A stretch of DNA of 64,000 nucleotides from Trueperaceae bacterium. Lineage in GTDB: Bacteria; Deinococcota; Deinococci; Deinococcales; Trueperaceae. The DNA lies in contig DASVCN010000027.1 in assembly GCA_036381595.1 (NCBI GenBank), positions 62,001 to 126,000 of the forward strand. Reading direction: 5' to 3'. Under the pieces are notes generated by a model, which made no database searches, was not told the DNA's origin, and saw nothing but the letters and a program-made list of their open reading frames with translations. Position 1 is the first letter of the stretch. Each line of letters opens with the position of its first letter. This document shows positions 7,946 to 16,975 of this stretch, piece after piece. The translations under genes were made by a program, and so were the position numbers.

Positions 7946-9043
7946 AAGAGCCTGTGGCGAGGTCGGGCCCTCGCTACCCGCTCGCGCCGAGTGGAACAGG
8001 TCGATGGCCGCTTCGGTCACCTCATCCACCGCGACGTCGGCGACGAACGACTCACCGTGCTCGCAGCTCCCCCGGGTGCAGTCCACGCCGCAGACGGGGC
8101 AGTCGAGACGCCACGAGATCTGCGGCCGACGGCGCGACCGGAACAGCGGGCCGGCGTTGATCAGGTTCCCGCACCAGAAGATCCCTACGGTAGGGGCGGC
8201 CACCGCCGCCGCCAGGTGAAGCGGTCCCGAGTCGTTCGAGACCACGACCCGGCTTCGTTCGAAGAGCCCCAGGACCCCACCCAGGCTCAGCTCGCCGGCA
8301 GCGATCAGCGGCGTGCTCCGCATCGAACCCTCGATCGCCGCGGCGAGGGGCCGGTCGGCGCTGCTGCCGGTGACCACTACCCGGCAGCCCTCCCTCATCA
8401 GAGCGTCGCCGACCTGCGCGAACTTCTCGGTGGGCCAGCGTCGCCGGGTGTCGCCCGCGCCGGCGTTCAGAGCAGCTATCGGAGCATCCTCAGCTGTCCC
8501 GCCCATCCGTGACAGGAAGGCTCGCGCCTCCTCCCTGTCCCGCTCCGTAACGGCGATCCGTGGCTCCAATTCGACAGGGGTGGCGCCAACCAGCGACACC
8601 ACTTCCAGCAGGCGCATGACCTCCTGCTGGTAGTAAATGTAGGGGAAGGTCAGGTCGAGAGCGGGAGCGCCCGGCGCCCTCATGCCTACCGTAAGCCGGG
8701 CGCCGAGGCGCGAAACGAACGGGTTCGAGTTGGCTCCACCGCCGTGGAGCTGCAGGGCGAGATCGAACTCCCGCTCCCTCATCGCCTCGAAGAACGCCTC
8801 TACGGCATCCGGGTCCTCGCGGTCGTCCCCTACTCCCCGCCAAGGGGGCACGGTCACCACCTCGTCCACCGGCCCCGGCCTGCCGGCGAGCAGCTCCTCG
8901 TGCCAGCTGCGGCCCAGGAGGGTAATGCGGGCGCGCGGGTACGCGGACCGCAAGGCGGCGAGGGCCGGCAGGGCGAAGACGAGGTCGCCGATGCCGTTAG
9001 AGCGAAGTACGGCGATCCGCTCGACCCCAGGGCTCAACGGCAC
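7892..9043 (-). CDS. GT9 glycosyltransferase (heptosyltransferase-like) B
   Basis: A 383-residue GT-B enzyme of family GT9, whose known members move heptose from ADP-heptose onto an acceptor. The N-domain opens IAVLRSNGIGDLVFALPAL; the C-domain carries NAGAGDTRRRWP and the donor-site motif SNDSGPLHLAAAV. A Cys cluster (C-x2-C-x3-C-x4-C, in CPVCGVDCTRGSC) precedes the C-terminal helix. I use GTG 9043, eight bases after GGGAGG; GTG 9073 would overlap the upstream stop and add ten residues. It is the last gene of the sugar operon and overlaps the convergent amylase by 54 bases. Confidence 0.8.
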   Translation of the reverse strand: MPLSPGVERIAVLRSNGIGDLVFALPALAALRSAYPRARITLLGRSWHEELLAGRPGPVDEVVTVPPWRGVGDDREDPDAVEAFFEAMREREFDLALQLHGGGANSNPFVSRLGARLTVGMRAPGAPALDLTFPYIYYQQEVMRLLEVVSLVGATPVELEPRIAVTERDREEARAFLSRMGGTAEDAPIAALNAGAGDTRRRWPTEKFAQVGDALMREGCRVVVTGSSADRPLAAAIEGSMRSTPLIAAGELSLGGVLGLFERSRVVVSNDSGPLHLAAAVAAPTVGIFWCGNLINAGPLFRSRRRPQISWRLDCPVCGVDCTRGSCEHGESFVADVAVDEVTEAAIDLFHSARAGSEGPTSPQALSPLGEPEQQGRGGGQEG

Positions 9044-9062
9044 CGGACCGGCCTCCCGCCGT

Positions 9063-10277
9063 TCACGGAACACCTGCCAATGCCGTGCGATCCCCGCACT
9101 CGCCCGCAGGAGCCGCGGCGGAGCGGTCTTCAGTCCGGGCCAGCAGCTCTGCCACTGCCTCCGCAACCTCATCCGGCGGCACCCCCCGCAGGCAGGCATG
9201 ATGCCCCTGCGGGCAAACGGAGCGGTAGCAGAACCGGCAGGGCACGTCTCGGTAGAGGACGCGGGCGGGGACCTGCCAGGGCGTGTGCTGAGGGTTGGTC
9301 AGAGCGTAGAGGTCAACCACGGGCGTGCCGACACCGGCGGCAAGATGGGCGGGTCCGGTGTTGTTCGACAGCAGTAACGGTGCCTGCTCGAGGAGCGCCG
9401 TCAACTCGTGCAGGTCGAGTCGCCCGGCGAGGTTCACCGCGGGGACGCCTGCCGCGTCGACAATCGCGGCGGTAAGCGCAGCCTCCTCCCCGCTTCCGGT
9501 GAGTACAGGGATGAGCCGCTGGCGACGCCAGAGCGAGCTGATCGCCCGGGCGAACGACTCGGGTGGGTAGCGCCTCGATGCGGCACTTGCTCCCGGGTGA
9601 ACGGCGTACCAGTCCCGGGCGCCCACGAGGCCGTGCCGCCCGAGGAGGTCCACTACCTTCTCCCGCGCCTGCCGGCGCGGCTCCACCCGCAGTCGCTCAT
9701 CGGTCGGCCGGGCGCCCACCTGGGCCACGAGGTCGAGGTGCCGCCTTACCTCGTGCCGGATCGTCTCCTGCGGTTCGGTCTCCTCCGCCCAGTCGCTGAG
9801 CAGGTGGTACGGGTTCTCGCGGCAGAAGGCCAGTCGCAACGGCACGTCCGCGAGGTGGAGGAGCAGAGCGGCCGGAAGCGGACTCTGGCTGTAGACCGTG
9901 AATATCACGGCAGCGTCGAACGTGGCGGCCCTCAGTCGCGAGATCATCCGTCCGTCCGGCTCGCTGCCCCTGCCGGCCGGAGTCGCCTTCATCCATGGCG
10001 CCTCGTAGGCGATGACCTCGTCGATGCCGGGCAGGAGCGAGGCCGCGCGTGCGCCGGCCTTCGACGTGAGGAGGGTGATCCGCCGGCGCGCTCCCGATTC
10101 GGCCAGGGCACGGATGGCCGGGCCGGTCATCACCAGGTCGCCCAGACCGTCGAGGCGGACGCAGAGGATCCTCCGCGCCGCCTGCCACGCGCCGGATCGT
10201 GACCGCTGCCGGAGCGCGCCCTGGTGTCCCACAGCTCCACCCTCGCCGAGGTGCCCCGGATCCGGTTCCCCGGTCAC
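9063..10277 (-). CDS. GT9 glycosyltransferase (heptosyltransferase-like) A
   Basis: A 404-residue family GT9 enzyme, probably using the ADP-heptose made by its neighbours. The fold opens ILCVRLDGLGDLVMTGPAIRAL; HPGASAASRRYP and the donor motif SNNTGPAHLAAGVGTPVVDLY are in the C-domain, and a Cys cluster C-x2-C-x4-C-x6-C (CRFCYRSVC onwards) lies near the end, a feature seen in some heptosyltransferases II. GTG 10277 overlaps the HldE stop as GTGA; GTG 10232, seven bases after GAGGG, would give 389 residues and is also plausible. Acceptor unknown. Confidence 0.8.
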   Translation of the reverse strand: MTGEPDPGHLGEGGAVGHQGALRQRSRSGAWQAARRILCVRLDGLGDLVMTGPAIRALAESGARRRITLLTSKAGARAASLLPGIDEVIAYEAPWMKATPAGRGSEPDGRMISRLRAATFDAAVIFTVYSQSPLPAALLLHLADVPLRLAFCRENPYHLLSDWAEETEPQETIRHEVRRHLDLVAQVGARPTDERLRVEPRRQAREKVVDLLGRHGLVGARDWYAVHPGASAASRRYPPESFARAISSLWRRQRLIPVLTGSGEEAALTAAIVDAAGVPAVNLAGRLDLHELTALLEQAPLLLSNNTGPAHLAAGVGTPVVDLYALTNPQHTPWQVPARVLYRDVPCRFCYRSVCPQGHHACLRGVPPDEVAEAVAELLARTEDRSAAAPAGECGDRTALAGVP

Positions 10278-11770
10278 GCCGGGCCACCCCCGGCCGCTCT
10301 CCTGGGCGCCTCGGCGTCGCTTCCTCGCACCCGTTCGATGATCCCGGTCGTCGAGCGCCCGTCGAGGTAGGGGAGGAGTTCTACTCGTCCGCCCAGACGT
10401 TTGACCAGCGACGCTTCGGGCAACGATTCCTCGCTGTAGTCGCCCCCCTTCACGAACACGTCCGGCCTTACCAGCTTCAGCAGCTCCGCCGGAGTCGGTT
10501 CGTCGAACGGCACGATGTGATCCACGCAGGAGAGGGCAGAGAGCACCTGGACCCTGTCCTCGAGCGGGTTGATCGGCCGTTCGGGGCCCTTGAGGGCGCG
10601 AACTCCGGCGTCGCCGTTGATCCCGACGATGAGGACGTCGCCCAGGGCCTTGGCGCGACTGAGGCAGGTGACGTGGCCGCGGTGGAGGATGTCGAAGCAG
10701 CCGTTGGTGAAGACGATGCGGCGCCCCTCCTTGCGCAGCGCCTCGACGTGGGTCGCCACGTCGCCCCGACCGTGGAGGATCTTCTCGCCGGCACCGAGCC
10801 AGGCGAGCAGCTCCTCGCGCCTGCAAACGGTGGTGCCGTCCTTCGAGACCACCAGGCGGGCAGCCGCCGATGCGCACTCCGCCGCGCCAGGAGTGTCGGC
10901 CCCGGCGGCGAGAGCCAGGGCAAGAGCGGCGGTATAGGTGTCGCCGGCGCCAGTCGCGTTGCTGTGCGGCATCGGTCGGGAGTAGGTGCGGTAGGGAGGA
11001 GCGCTCCGCTCGAAGACGAGAGCCCCTTCCTCGTCGAGGGTGGCGGCGACGATCCTGGCCCCGGTCGCTTCCAGCAGCTGGTCTTCGAACGGTTCGAGCT
11101 GCTCGATCCGACCCTGCGACTTCCGGCTCAGCCCCAGGAGCCGGGCGACCTCCCCGTAGTTCGGCTTGACCGCGGTCACCGGCAGTCGCCGGTAGCGTTC
11201 CGGATATTTGGCGTCCACAACCAGCGGCCGCGGGTTGCGCCGCATCAGCCGCTCCAGGGCTTCGATCACCTGCGGCGTCACCACCCCGTAGCCGTAGTCC
11301 GAGACGATGATCAGGTCGGCTCGCTCGAACGACTCGCTCAAACGACCGATCAACTCCGCCTCGGCTGCCCTGTCCAGCGGTTCGTAGCTTCCCTGATCGA
11401 GCCGCATGAGCATCTGACCGGCGGCGAAGACGCGGCACTTGCTGAGGGTCTGGCGCGCTTCGCTCACGACCAGGTCGCCCGGGTCGATGCCGCCCGCCTC
11501 GAGCTCGTTCCTGAGCCGGAGACCGTCATCGTCGGGCCCCACCACTCCCAGGTAGGAGACGTGCGCCCCCAGGCCGGCTACGTTCATCGCGGCGTTCGCG
11601 GCGCCCCCCGGCCTGTCGCTGCGTTCGCTCAGGCCCACCACGGGTACCGGCGCCTCGCGGCACAGTCTGTCGGCGGAACCGTTCAGGTAGGCGTCGAGCA
11701 TCGCCTCACCAATGACGAGCACGTCGAGTCCGCTGAATCCTCGGATCAGTTGGAGTAGGTCGCGTTGCAT
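10274..11770 (-). CDS. hldE: Bifunctional heptose-7-phosphate kinase / heptose-1-phosphate adenylyltransferase
   Basis: A 498-residue fusion of the two HldE activities. The N-terminal PfkB-type kinase (about 1-320) phosphorylates D-glycero-D-manno-heptose 7-phosphate at C1; it has RPGGAANAAMNV and the NATGAGDTY catalytic loop. The C-terminal nucleotidyltransferase (about 345-498, TNGCFDILHRGHV) couples heptose 1-phosphate to AMP, giving ADP-heptose. The ATG at 11770 follows AGGAGG directly upstream. It starts inside the 3' end of gmhB (25-base overlap) and ends in a GTGA overlap with a GT9 gene, so the pathway and its user are co-translated. Confidence 0.92.
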   Translation of the reverse strand: MQRDLLQLIRGFSGLDVLVIGEAMLDAYLNGSADRLCREAPVPVVGLSERSDRPGGAANAAMNVAGLGAHVSYLGVVGPDDDGLRLRNELEAGGIDPGDLVVSEARQTLSKCRVFAAGQMLMRLDQGSYEPLDRAAEAELIGRLSESFERADLIIVSDYGYGVVTPQVIEALERLMRRNPRPLVVDAKYPERYRRLPVTAVKPNYGEVARLLGLSRKSQGRIEQLEPFEDQLLEATGARIVAATLDEEGALVFERSAPPYRTYSRPMPHSNATGAGDTYTAALALALAAGADTPGAAECASAAARLVVSKDGTTVCRREELLAWLGAGEKILHGRGDVATHVEALRKEGRRIVFTNGCFDILHRGHVTCLSRAKALGDVLIVGINGDAGVRALKGPERPINPLEDRVQVLSALSCVDHIVPFDEPTPAELLKLVRPDVFVKGGDYSEESLPEASLVKRLGGRVELLPYLDGRSTTGIIERVRGSDAEAPRRAAGGGPA

Positions 11771-12375
11771 CGCGCCTCCTTAGGTCGTACGGGGGTCGCG
11801 AGTATGGCTTCCGCCGCTGCCTCCAGGTCACCTGCCGTGCAGTCGGGGTCCCGGCACTCGCCCGGGAGCCATTCGGTTTCGCCGCCCACTCCAGGTCCGT
11901 CGAGGAGCACAGTTCGGCACCCGGCGCGGCAACCGGCCTCGACGTCATCGAGGATGTCGCCTACCATCCACGACCTGCTCAGGTCGATACCGTTCGCCAC
12001 GGCGGCGCCCAGGAGCAGCCCCGGCTTGGGCTTCCGGCAGTCGCATTCACGGGCGTAGGGCGCCACCACCCCCTTTGGGTGGTGCACGCAGGCCCGGAAG
12101 TCGTCGAGCCGAACGCCGAACGGATCGAGCAACGACTCGAGGCGCCAGCGGACCGCTCTCAGCGCGGTGGGCGGGAAGTATCCGCGCGCCACTCCGGACT
12201 GGTTGGTCACGACGACGAGAGCGTAGCCGGCGTCCTGCAGCCGCCGCAGCGCCCTTCCGGCTCCCGGCAGCAACTCCATCCTGTCCGGCTCGACGTTGTA
12301 AGGGACGTTCGCAACCAGGGTACCGTCCTTGTCGAGGAAGACAGCCGGACGCGGTTCGGCTGCGGTTACGGCCAC
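11746..12375 (-). CDS. gmhB: D-glycero-D-manno-heptose-1,7-bisphosphate 7-phosphatase
   Basis: A 209-residue HAD-superfamily histidinol-phosphatase-like enzyme. GmhB removes the 7-phosphate from heptose 1,7-bisphosphate between the two HldE steps. Visible motifs are FLDKDGTLV (nucleophile and acid/base Asp), VVTNQSGVARG, a zinc-binding C-x-H-x-C-x-C-type loop (CVHHPKG ... CDCRKPKPG) and MVGDILDD. The start is GTG 12375, five bases after GGGAG, overlapping the SDR stop by ten bases; the longer open frame upstream is a shadow of the SDR gene. Neither gmhA nor hldD is in the window. Confidence 0.88.
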   Translation of the reverse strand: MAVTAAEPRPAVFLDKDGTLVANVPYNVEPDRMELLPGAGRALRRLQDAGYALVVVTNQSGVARGYFPPTALRAVRWRLESLLDPFGVRLDDFRACVHHPKGVVAPYARECDCRKPKPGLLLGAAVANGIDLSRSWMVGDILDDVEAGCRAGCRTVLLDGPGVGGETEWLPGECRDPDCTAGDLEAAAEAILATPVRPKEARCNATYSN

Positions 12376-13091
12376 GAGGTCTCCCGCATCGGCAGGACCA
12401 TAAGCTCCGGGATCACCGTGCCGGGCGGTTGCTGGAGCACGAACCGGATCGCCTCGGCAACGTTGCGCGGTTCCTGCAGCAGTCCGGGATCGGTGTCGGG
12501 GAAACGCTCCATGATGAACGGGGTGCGCATCCCGCCGGCGATGAGCGCGGTCACCGCCACCCCGACCTCGCGCCCTTCGACGTGGAGCGAGTGGCTGAGT
12601 CCCAGGAGACCCCACTTGGAGGCGTGATATGCGGCGGCGTTCGCCCAGGTTCGGCGGGCCGCGGTGGAAGCGATGTTGACGATGTGGCCCCTGCCGCGTC
12701 GCTTCATCCCGGGGAAGGCGAAGTGGGACATCAGGTAGGCGCCGTGCAGGTTCACGCCGATCACCCTCTGCCACTCCTCGATGGTGAGTTCGTCGAAAGC
12801 GACTGTCCGGTCGGTACCGGCATTGTTCACCAGGATGTCGAGGGACCCGAAGCGCTCCTCGGCTGCCTCGACCGCCTCGCGGGCCGACTCAGGGTCGCTC
12901 ACGTCGAGTCGGATAGCTGCGGCTTCACCTGGGCAGTCACGCAGAGAAGCCGCCACCTTCTCGGCCGCCTGCGGGTCGAGGTCGGCCACCAGCACGTGGG
13001 CGCCCGACGCTGCGAGTACTCGGCTGGTCTCGGCGCCCAGGCCGCTTCCGCCCCCGGTGACGAGGGCGCTCCTTCCTTCGATTCCGTTCAT
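12366..13091 (-). CDS. Classical short-chain dehydrogenase/reductase
   Basis: A 241-residue NAD(P)-dependent SDR: TGGGSGLG cofactor loop at about 12-19, NNAG near 91, and Ser, Tyr and Lys of the active site in NIASTAARR and YHASK. The substrate is not evident. It sits between two sugar-operon genes, overlapping the GT4 stop (ATGA) and the gmhB start, so it may modify the glycan or its nucleotide sugar. It is not HldD: that epimerase is an extended SDR with a different cofactor motif. The ATG at 13091 is fixed by the overlap. Confidence 0.8.
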   Translation of the reverse strand: MNGIEGRSALVTGGGSGLGAETSRVLAASGAHVLVADLDPQAAEKVAASLRDCPGEAAAIRLDVSDPESAREAVEAAEERFGSLDILVNNAGTDRTVAFDELTIEEWQRVIGVNLHGAYLMSHFAFPGMKRRGRGHIVNIASTAARRTWANAAAYHASKWGLLGLSHSLHVEGREVGVAVTALIAGGMRTPFIMERFPDTDPGLLQEPRNVAEAIRFVLQQPPGTVIPELMVLPMRETSWP

Positions 13092-14458
13092 CGGCTGCCC
13101 CCCTCGGGCTCCGAAGCGTCGCGCGAGCTGGTGACCGGGATCGTCGCAGCGATCGTGGGGCTGGCCGCCGCCCGGAATGTTCCTCCGGGGACGCGGTCCC
13201 TGGAGGCCACGATCGCCGGTACCGGGAGAGCGGACCTCCCGAGCGCCTCCTCGTAGACGTCCTCGAGCAGGTCCGTGACGCGCTGCCAGGTGTACTCCCC
13301 GGCGCGCGCCAGCGCCCGTTCGCGCATGCGCGCCAGTATCTTCGGCTCGCGCAGCATGACGGCGAGTCGCTCGGCGATCGCTTCGGGGTTGCGTGGCGGG
13401 ACCAGGAAGCCTGTCTCGCCGTCGACCACCGTGCTCTTCAACCCGCCCACGGCCGAACCCAGGACCGGCACCCCGCAGGCCATCGCCTCGAGCGGAGTGA
13501 TCCCGAACGGCTCGTACCAGGGAGTGCTCACGAAGACGTCGGCGGCGCAGTAGTAGTCACGAAGGTGGCGCCTGTCCCTCTGGCCCTCGAAGCGGACCAG
13601 CTCCTCGACCCCCTCCTCGCGAGCTATGCCCATCAGCCTTCCTAGCTCCGGCGTCCGCACCGGGTCCGGCTCCGGGCTTTCGCCGCCGACTACTACCAGC
13701 AAGGCTCGTTGACGGTAATCGTGTACCAGCCGCGAGAGGCCCCGGATGACCTCTTCCACGCCCTTGCGCCGCACCATCCGGCCCAGTTGCAGTATCACCG
13801 GCTCGTCCGTCGGCAGCGAAAGGCGCTGCCGCGCCTGGGCCTGGGGCAGAGGACCGAACTCGCGGGTCGAGAAACCGCACGGTACCGTCCTTATCCGCTC
13901 GGCCGGGGCCCCGTAGAGCCCCTGCAGGTCGTGGAAGTCCTGATCGCACTCTGCGATCACGGCAGCGGCATTCCGAGCGACCCGCTCCTCGATCTCGAAA
14001 CGTTCGTCGGGGAAGGTGTCGGCCGTTCCTTGGTGGCGCCGCCTCACCTTGCCGAGTGCATGGAATGTGATCACGTACGGCAGCCCGCGCGCTTCACGAA
14101 GCTCGTCGGCGACCAGCCCCGACATGAAGAAGTGGGCGTGCACCAGATCGAAGTCGATCGGCGATCCGTCGAGCCAGGCCGAGACGTTCCGCCTGAACTC
14201 GGCCATGAACGGGAGGAGTTCCTCCTTGCGTACCGGCCGGGGCGGTCCCGCCTCCACATGCACCAGGCGGACGTTGTCGCCGCAGTCGAGTTCGTCAGGC
14301 AGGCCGGGATCGTCGCGCCGGGTGAAGACCACCACCCTGTTGCCGCGGCGTCCCAGTTCGCTTGCAACCTGCGCTACGTAGACGTTCTGCCCGCCGCTGT
14401 CGGCCCCTCCAAGGGCTGCCAACGGCGAGGCGTGCTCGCTTATCATCGCGATGTTCAT
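13088..14458 (-). CDS. GT4 glycosyltransferase, sucrose-phosphate-synthase/MshA-like
   Basis: A 456-residue retaining GT-B glycosyltransferase of family GT4. The N-terminus MNIAMISEHASPL with GGADSGGQNVYVAQVASELG matches the MshA/sucrose-phosphate synthase group, HAHFFMSG follows near 110, and the C-domain has LGRMVRRKGVEE and the E-x7-E motif (EPFGITPLEAMACG). About 40 residues after the catalytic domain are Ser/Pro-rich and probably disordered. GAGGGGGG lies just before the ATG at 14458. It is the second gene of the sugar operon and its stop overlaps the SDR start. Confidence 0.85.
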   Translation of the reverse strand: MNIAMISEHASPLAALGGADSGGQNVYVAQVASELGRRGNRVVVFTRRDDPGLPDELDCGDNVRLVHVEAGPPRPVRKEELLPFMAEFRRNVSAWLDGSPIDFDLVHAHFFMSGLVADELREARGLPYVITFHALGKVRRRHQGTADTFPDERFEIEERVARNAAAVIAECDQDFHDLQGLYGAPAERIRTVPCGFSTREFGPLPQAQARQRLSLPTDEPVILQLGRMVRRKGVEEVIRGLSRLVHDYRQRALLVVVGGESPEPDPVRTPELGRLMGIAREEGVEELVRFEGQRDRRHLRDYYCAADVFVSTPWYEPFGITPLEAMACGVPVLGSAVGGLKSTVVDGETGFLVPPRNPEAIAERLAVMLREPKILARMRERALARAGEYTWQRVTDLLEDVYEEALGRSALPVPAIVASRDRVPGGTFRAAASPTIAATIPVTSSRDASEPEGGSR

Positions 14459-14485
14459 GTTCCCCCCTCATCTGTCGAGCGGCGT

Positions 14486-15463
14486 CTAGGACGCCGCTTC
14501 TACCAGTCGTCCCGCTCGGTTGGCGGCGACCTCCCGCAAGGCCGCCCCCCATTCGCGGGCGAATCGATCTATGCCGAAGCGCTCGCGAGCGGTCGCTCTG
14601 GAGCCCTCGCCCAGGCGTCGCGCCAGCTGCGGGTCCTCCAGCAACATCCTCATCCGCCCGATGAGGCCCTCCGTGTCGGTGTCGGCGTAGCCGTTCACGT
14701 CGTTCTCGATGACCGTGGCCATCTCCGTCGTCGCCAGGGCCACGATCGGTATCCCCGCTGCCATCGCCTCGCACACGGCGAGGCCCAGGCTGGTGTAGCG
14801 GATCGGGTTGAAGAAGAGGCGGTAGCGCGATGCGAAGGCGGGCACCTGTGAGTGCGGCACCTCGCCCAGACCGCCGAGCGAACGCGCCTCCATCCCGATC
14901 AGGTCGATCGGCAACTCCTCCCGGGCGCGCAGGAAGATGTCGGCGCCCAGCCTTCGACCGCGCTTCTCGAGCTGGTTGATGACGACGAGGCCACGCTCCA
15001 GCTCACCGCTGTACTCGACCCCGTACGGGACCACCACCCCGTGCTCGATGACCCGAGTCGGGGTGCGGTTCGAGTCCCACATCAGGTCGTTGAAATGGGT
15101 GACGTGAACCAGAAGCGCGTTCGGATCGTCCAACGGGTGGCGCGTGTCGGTCGGGTGCTCTCTGGGTGGATCGTGCTCGACGTAGACGAGCGGTAGCTCC
15201 AACTGTTCATCGGAGAGGATGTCGAAGCGGTCTACCTCGTAGTTGCGACGCGACTGGCAGAGGACCACGTCGATCTGCTCCGAGCGGATCCGGTCCCACG
15301 CCACCTCGCGCACGTTCGCTCCCCAGGGGTGGTCGCCCACTCGACCGCCGTAGCCGTCCGAGCGATCCTCCCGCACCGGCAGGATGAACTCGGCGTCGGT
15401 CTGAGTCAGGTAGTAGAGGTAGGCGCCGTGGACGTGCCAGGTGAGAACGCGCGGGCGCCTCAC
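14486..15463 (-). CDS. GT4-family glycosyltransferase
   Basis: A 325-residue GT-B-like glycosyltransferase. The N-terminus VLTWHVHGAYLYYLTQ and a C-domain with FNPIRYTSLGLAVCEAMAAGIPIVAL (donor-binding E-x7-E type) support GT4; donor and acceptor are unknown. I use GTG 15463 because homology-like sequence begins there; the frame is open to 15610, but those 49 residues look non-coding. GTG 15472 is an alternative. First gene of the seven-gene sugar operon, 27 bases before the next. A long 5' spacer precedes it. Confidence 0.75.
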   Translation of the reverse strand: MRRPRVLTWHVHGAYLYYLTQTDAEFILPVREDRSDGYGGRVGDHPWGANVREVAWDRIRSEQIDVVLCQSRRNYEVDRFDILSDEQLELPLVYVEHDPPREHPTDTRHPLDDPNALLVHVTHFNDLMWDSNRTPTRVIEHGVVVPYGVEYSGELERGLVVINQLEKRGRRLGADIFLRAREELPIDLIGMEARSLGGLGEVPHSQVPAFASRYRLFFNPIRYTSLGLAVCEAMAAGIPIVALATTEMATVIENDVNGYADTDTEGLIGRMRMLLEDPQLARRLGEGSRATARERFGIDRFAREWGAALREVAANRAGRLVEAAS

Positions 15464-15796
15464 CGGCGCCACCCCGACCCGAGAGCAGTTTCGGCGAAGA
15501 CTCCGAATGTTCCGAAAAGCCCGATTGTCATCGTAAGTTTCTGCATCATCCCCCGCTTTCCCGCACGAGGATAGGGGGGAGCGGAAGGGGAGTTCATCGT
15601 GCGGCTGCACAACTTCTACTTCTCCGTTCCGCGCTTCCCTTGGGCAGACGCAACATCACCAGCCCTTTTCCCGGTGCAGGACAGCAGAAGTCGAACCTGA
15701 ACGGAACCTTAATTGCAGATGAGTAGGTCGTGACAGATGGGCGTAATCGACGTCCAGAAGGGGAGTTGAGGAACTATTGAAGCCTCTCGACGCGAA
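15464..15796. other. Intergenic region upstream of the sugar operon
   Basis: 333 bases between the CdaR-like gene and the first glycosyltransferase gene, both minus strand. I see no convincing gene. TTTCGG (15489-15494) and CCGAAA (15512-15517) form an interrupted palindrome near the operon start. The stretch 15700-15720 is relatively AT-rich, but I could not fix a promoter with good spacing. Confidence 0.4.
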
Positions 15797-16975
15797 CTAG
15801 GCTGCGGTCGACTCCTTCTCCAGCGACCTCAGTACCAGCGCCAGCCTGATCTGGACCGCATGGTCGAACGTGCGGGGATCGAGGCCGGTGATGAGAGCTA
15901 CCTTATCGAGCCGGTAGTTGAGGGTGTTGCGGTGGACACCCAGGCTCTCGGCGGCACTCGTGGGGTGGCAGTTCTCGCGGAAGTAGACCTGCAGCGTGTT
16001 TATGAGTTCTGGATCGGCGTCGAGCGGACTGAGCAGGTGCCTGGCCAGCTCGACTTTCGTTCGTTCGTCCGCCACCCCAACGAACGCGGCCACCCCGAGG
16101 GTGTCGAGCGAGTGCACCCTGTTCACACCGCTCAATCGCTGCCCCAGGCCCAGTGCCGCCCTGGCGTCGCCATAGGAACGAGCGAGGCCTCCCGGGCCCC
16201 GGTGGTAACGGCCGATCCCGATCCCGAGCGGCACTCCCGTCTTCGACTGCAGGCGGGCCAGAAGGGCGCGACCGGCCCGTTTGAGCGCCGCCAGGTTCGC
16301 CCAGGAGGAGGAGTTGGCCACGTCCTCCTCGTCGGCCCAGTGGCGCAGATTGCGGGTGTCGCTCGCCTTCAGCACCGCGACTTCGCCGTCGCCTATGTAG
16401 GCGCAGATGGTGTCGTTGGGGAGCTGGAAGAATGAAACGATCTCGTCGATCAGCGTCTGGGAGCGACGGGCTACATCGTCCCGCGAGTTCTCGTCGTTGC
16501 GGCCATCGAAGAGGTAGCGGCCGGCGTCGATGAGGATGACCGCCCGAGGTGGCTCGATGTCCATGCCCAGGAGGCGCGCCTGTCGAACGAGAGTCGCCTC
16601 GTTCTCCCCCGACCCGTGCAGCAGGTCGTGGATGATCTTGTTTTTGAGTTCTGCGCCGTGGGGGAGGGTGCCAACGATCGCGGCCTGATCGACGAGAAGG
16701 TTCACCAGCGCCTGGGCGAGATGGGCGGGAACCGTGCCTCCATCCAGGGGCGGGCCCACCACCACCCAACCGTCCTCGCCTGCGATCTCGACCGGCACCT
16801 CGAGGCTCTGCTCGCGCTGGCTGGCGCGTACGAACCGTCCCACCCAGCCGGGCCGGCTGGCGGCCACTACTCTGTGATCGCCATCGACCACATAGGTGGG
16901 TGCGCCGAGCAGGTGGGCAGCCTGGCTGCTCAGAGCTTCGGCGATGTCCTTGAAGCGGAGTTCGGTAGCGATCAT
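15797..16975 (-). CDS. CdaR/PucR-family transcriptional regulator
   Basis: A 392-residue regulator of the CdaR (sugar diacid) type: an N-terminal diacid-recognition-like domain (about 1-135), a central degenerate GGDEF-like domain (about 160-300) and a C-terminal PucR helix-turn-helix (LGVHRNTLNYRLDKV near 345-365). Such proteins activate uptake or use of organic acids and sugars. The start ATG 16975 overlaps the stop of the phosphoglucomutase gene as ATGA, so the two are co-translated and the regulator may sense a sugar metabolite. The long open frame upstream is a shadow of pgmB. Ligand unknown. Confidence 0.85.
   Translation of the reverse strand: MIATELRFKDIAEALSSQAAHLLGAPTYVVDGDHRVVAASRPGWVGRFVRASQREQSLEVPVEIAGEDGWVVVGPPLDGGTVPAHLAQALVNLLVDQAAIVGTLPHGAELKNKIIHDLLHGSGENEATLVRQARLLGMDIEPPRAVILIDAGRYLFDGRNDENSRDDVARRSQTLIDEIVSFFQLPNDTICAYIGDGEVAVLKASDTRNLRHWADEEDVANSSSWANLAALKRAGRALLARLQSKTGVPLGIGIGRYHRGPGGLARSYGDARAALGLGQRLSGVNRVHSLDTLGVAAFVGVADERTKVELARHLLSPLDADPELINTLQVYFRENCHPTSAAESLGVHRNTLNYRLDKVALITGLDPRTFDHAVQIRLALVLRSLEKESTAA

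Noticed and set aside
10199-11758. 519-codon plus-strand frame opposite hldE
   Set aside because: Antisense shadow; HldE on the minus strand carries both catalytic domains.
12376-12774. Upstream extension of gmhB to a 342-residue protein
   Set aside because: The extra residues are a shifted reading of the SDR gene; GTG 12375 has a good ribosome site and matches GmhB length.
15485-15796. Riboswitch or sRNA in the long leader of the sugar operon
   Set aside because: I found only short interrupted arms and no conserved riboswitch core.
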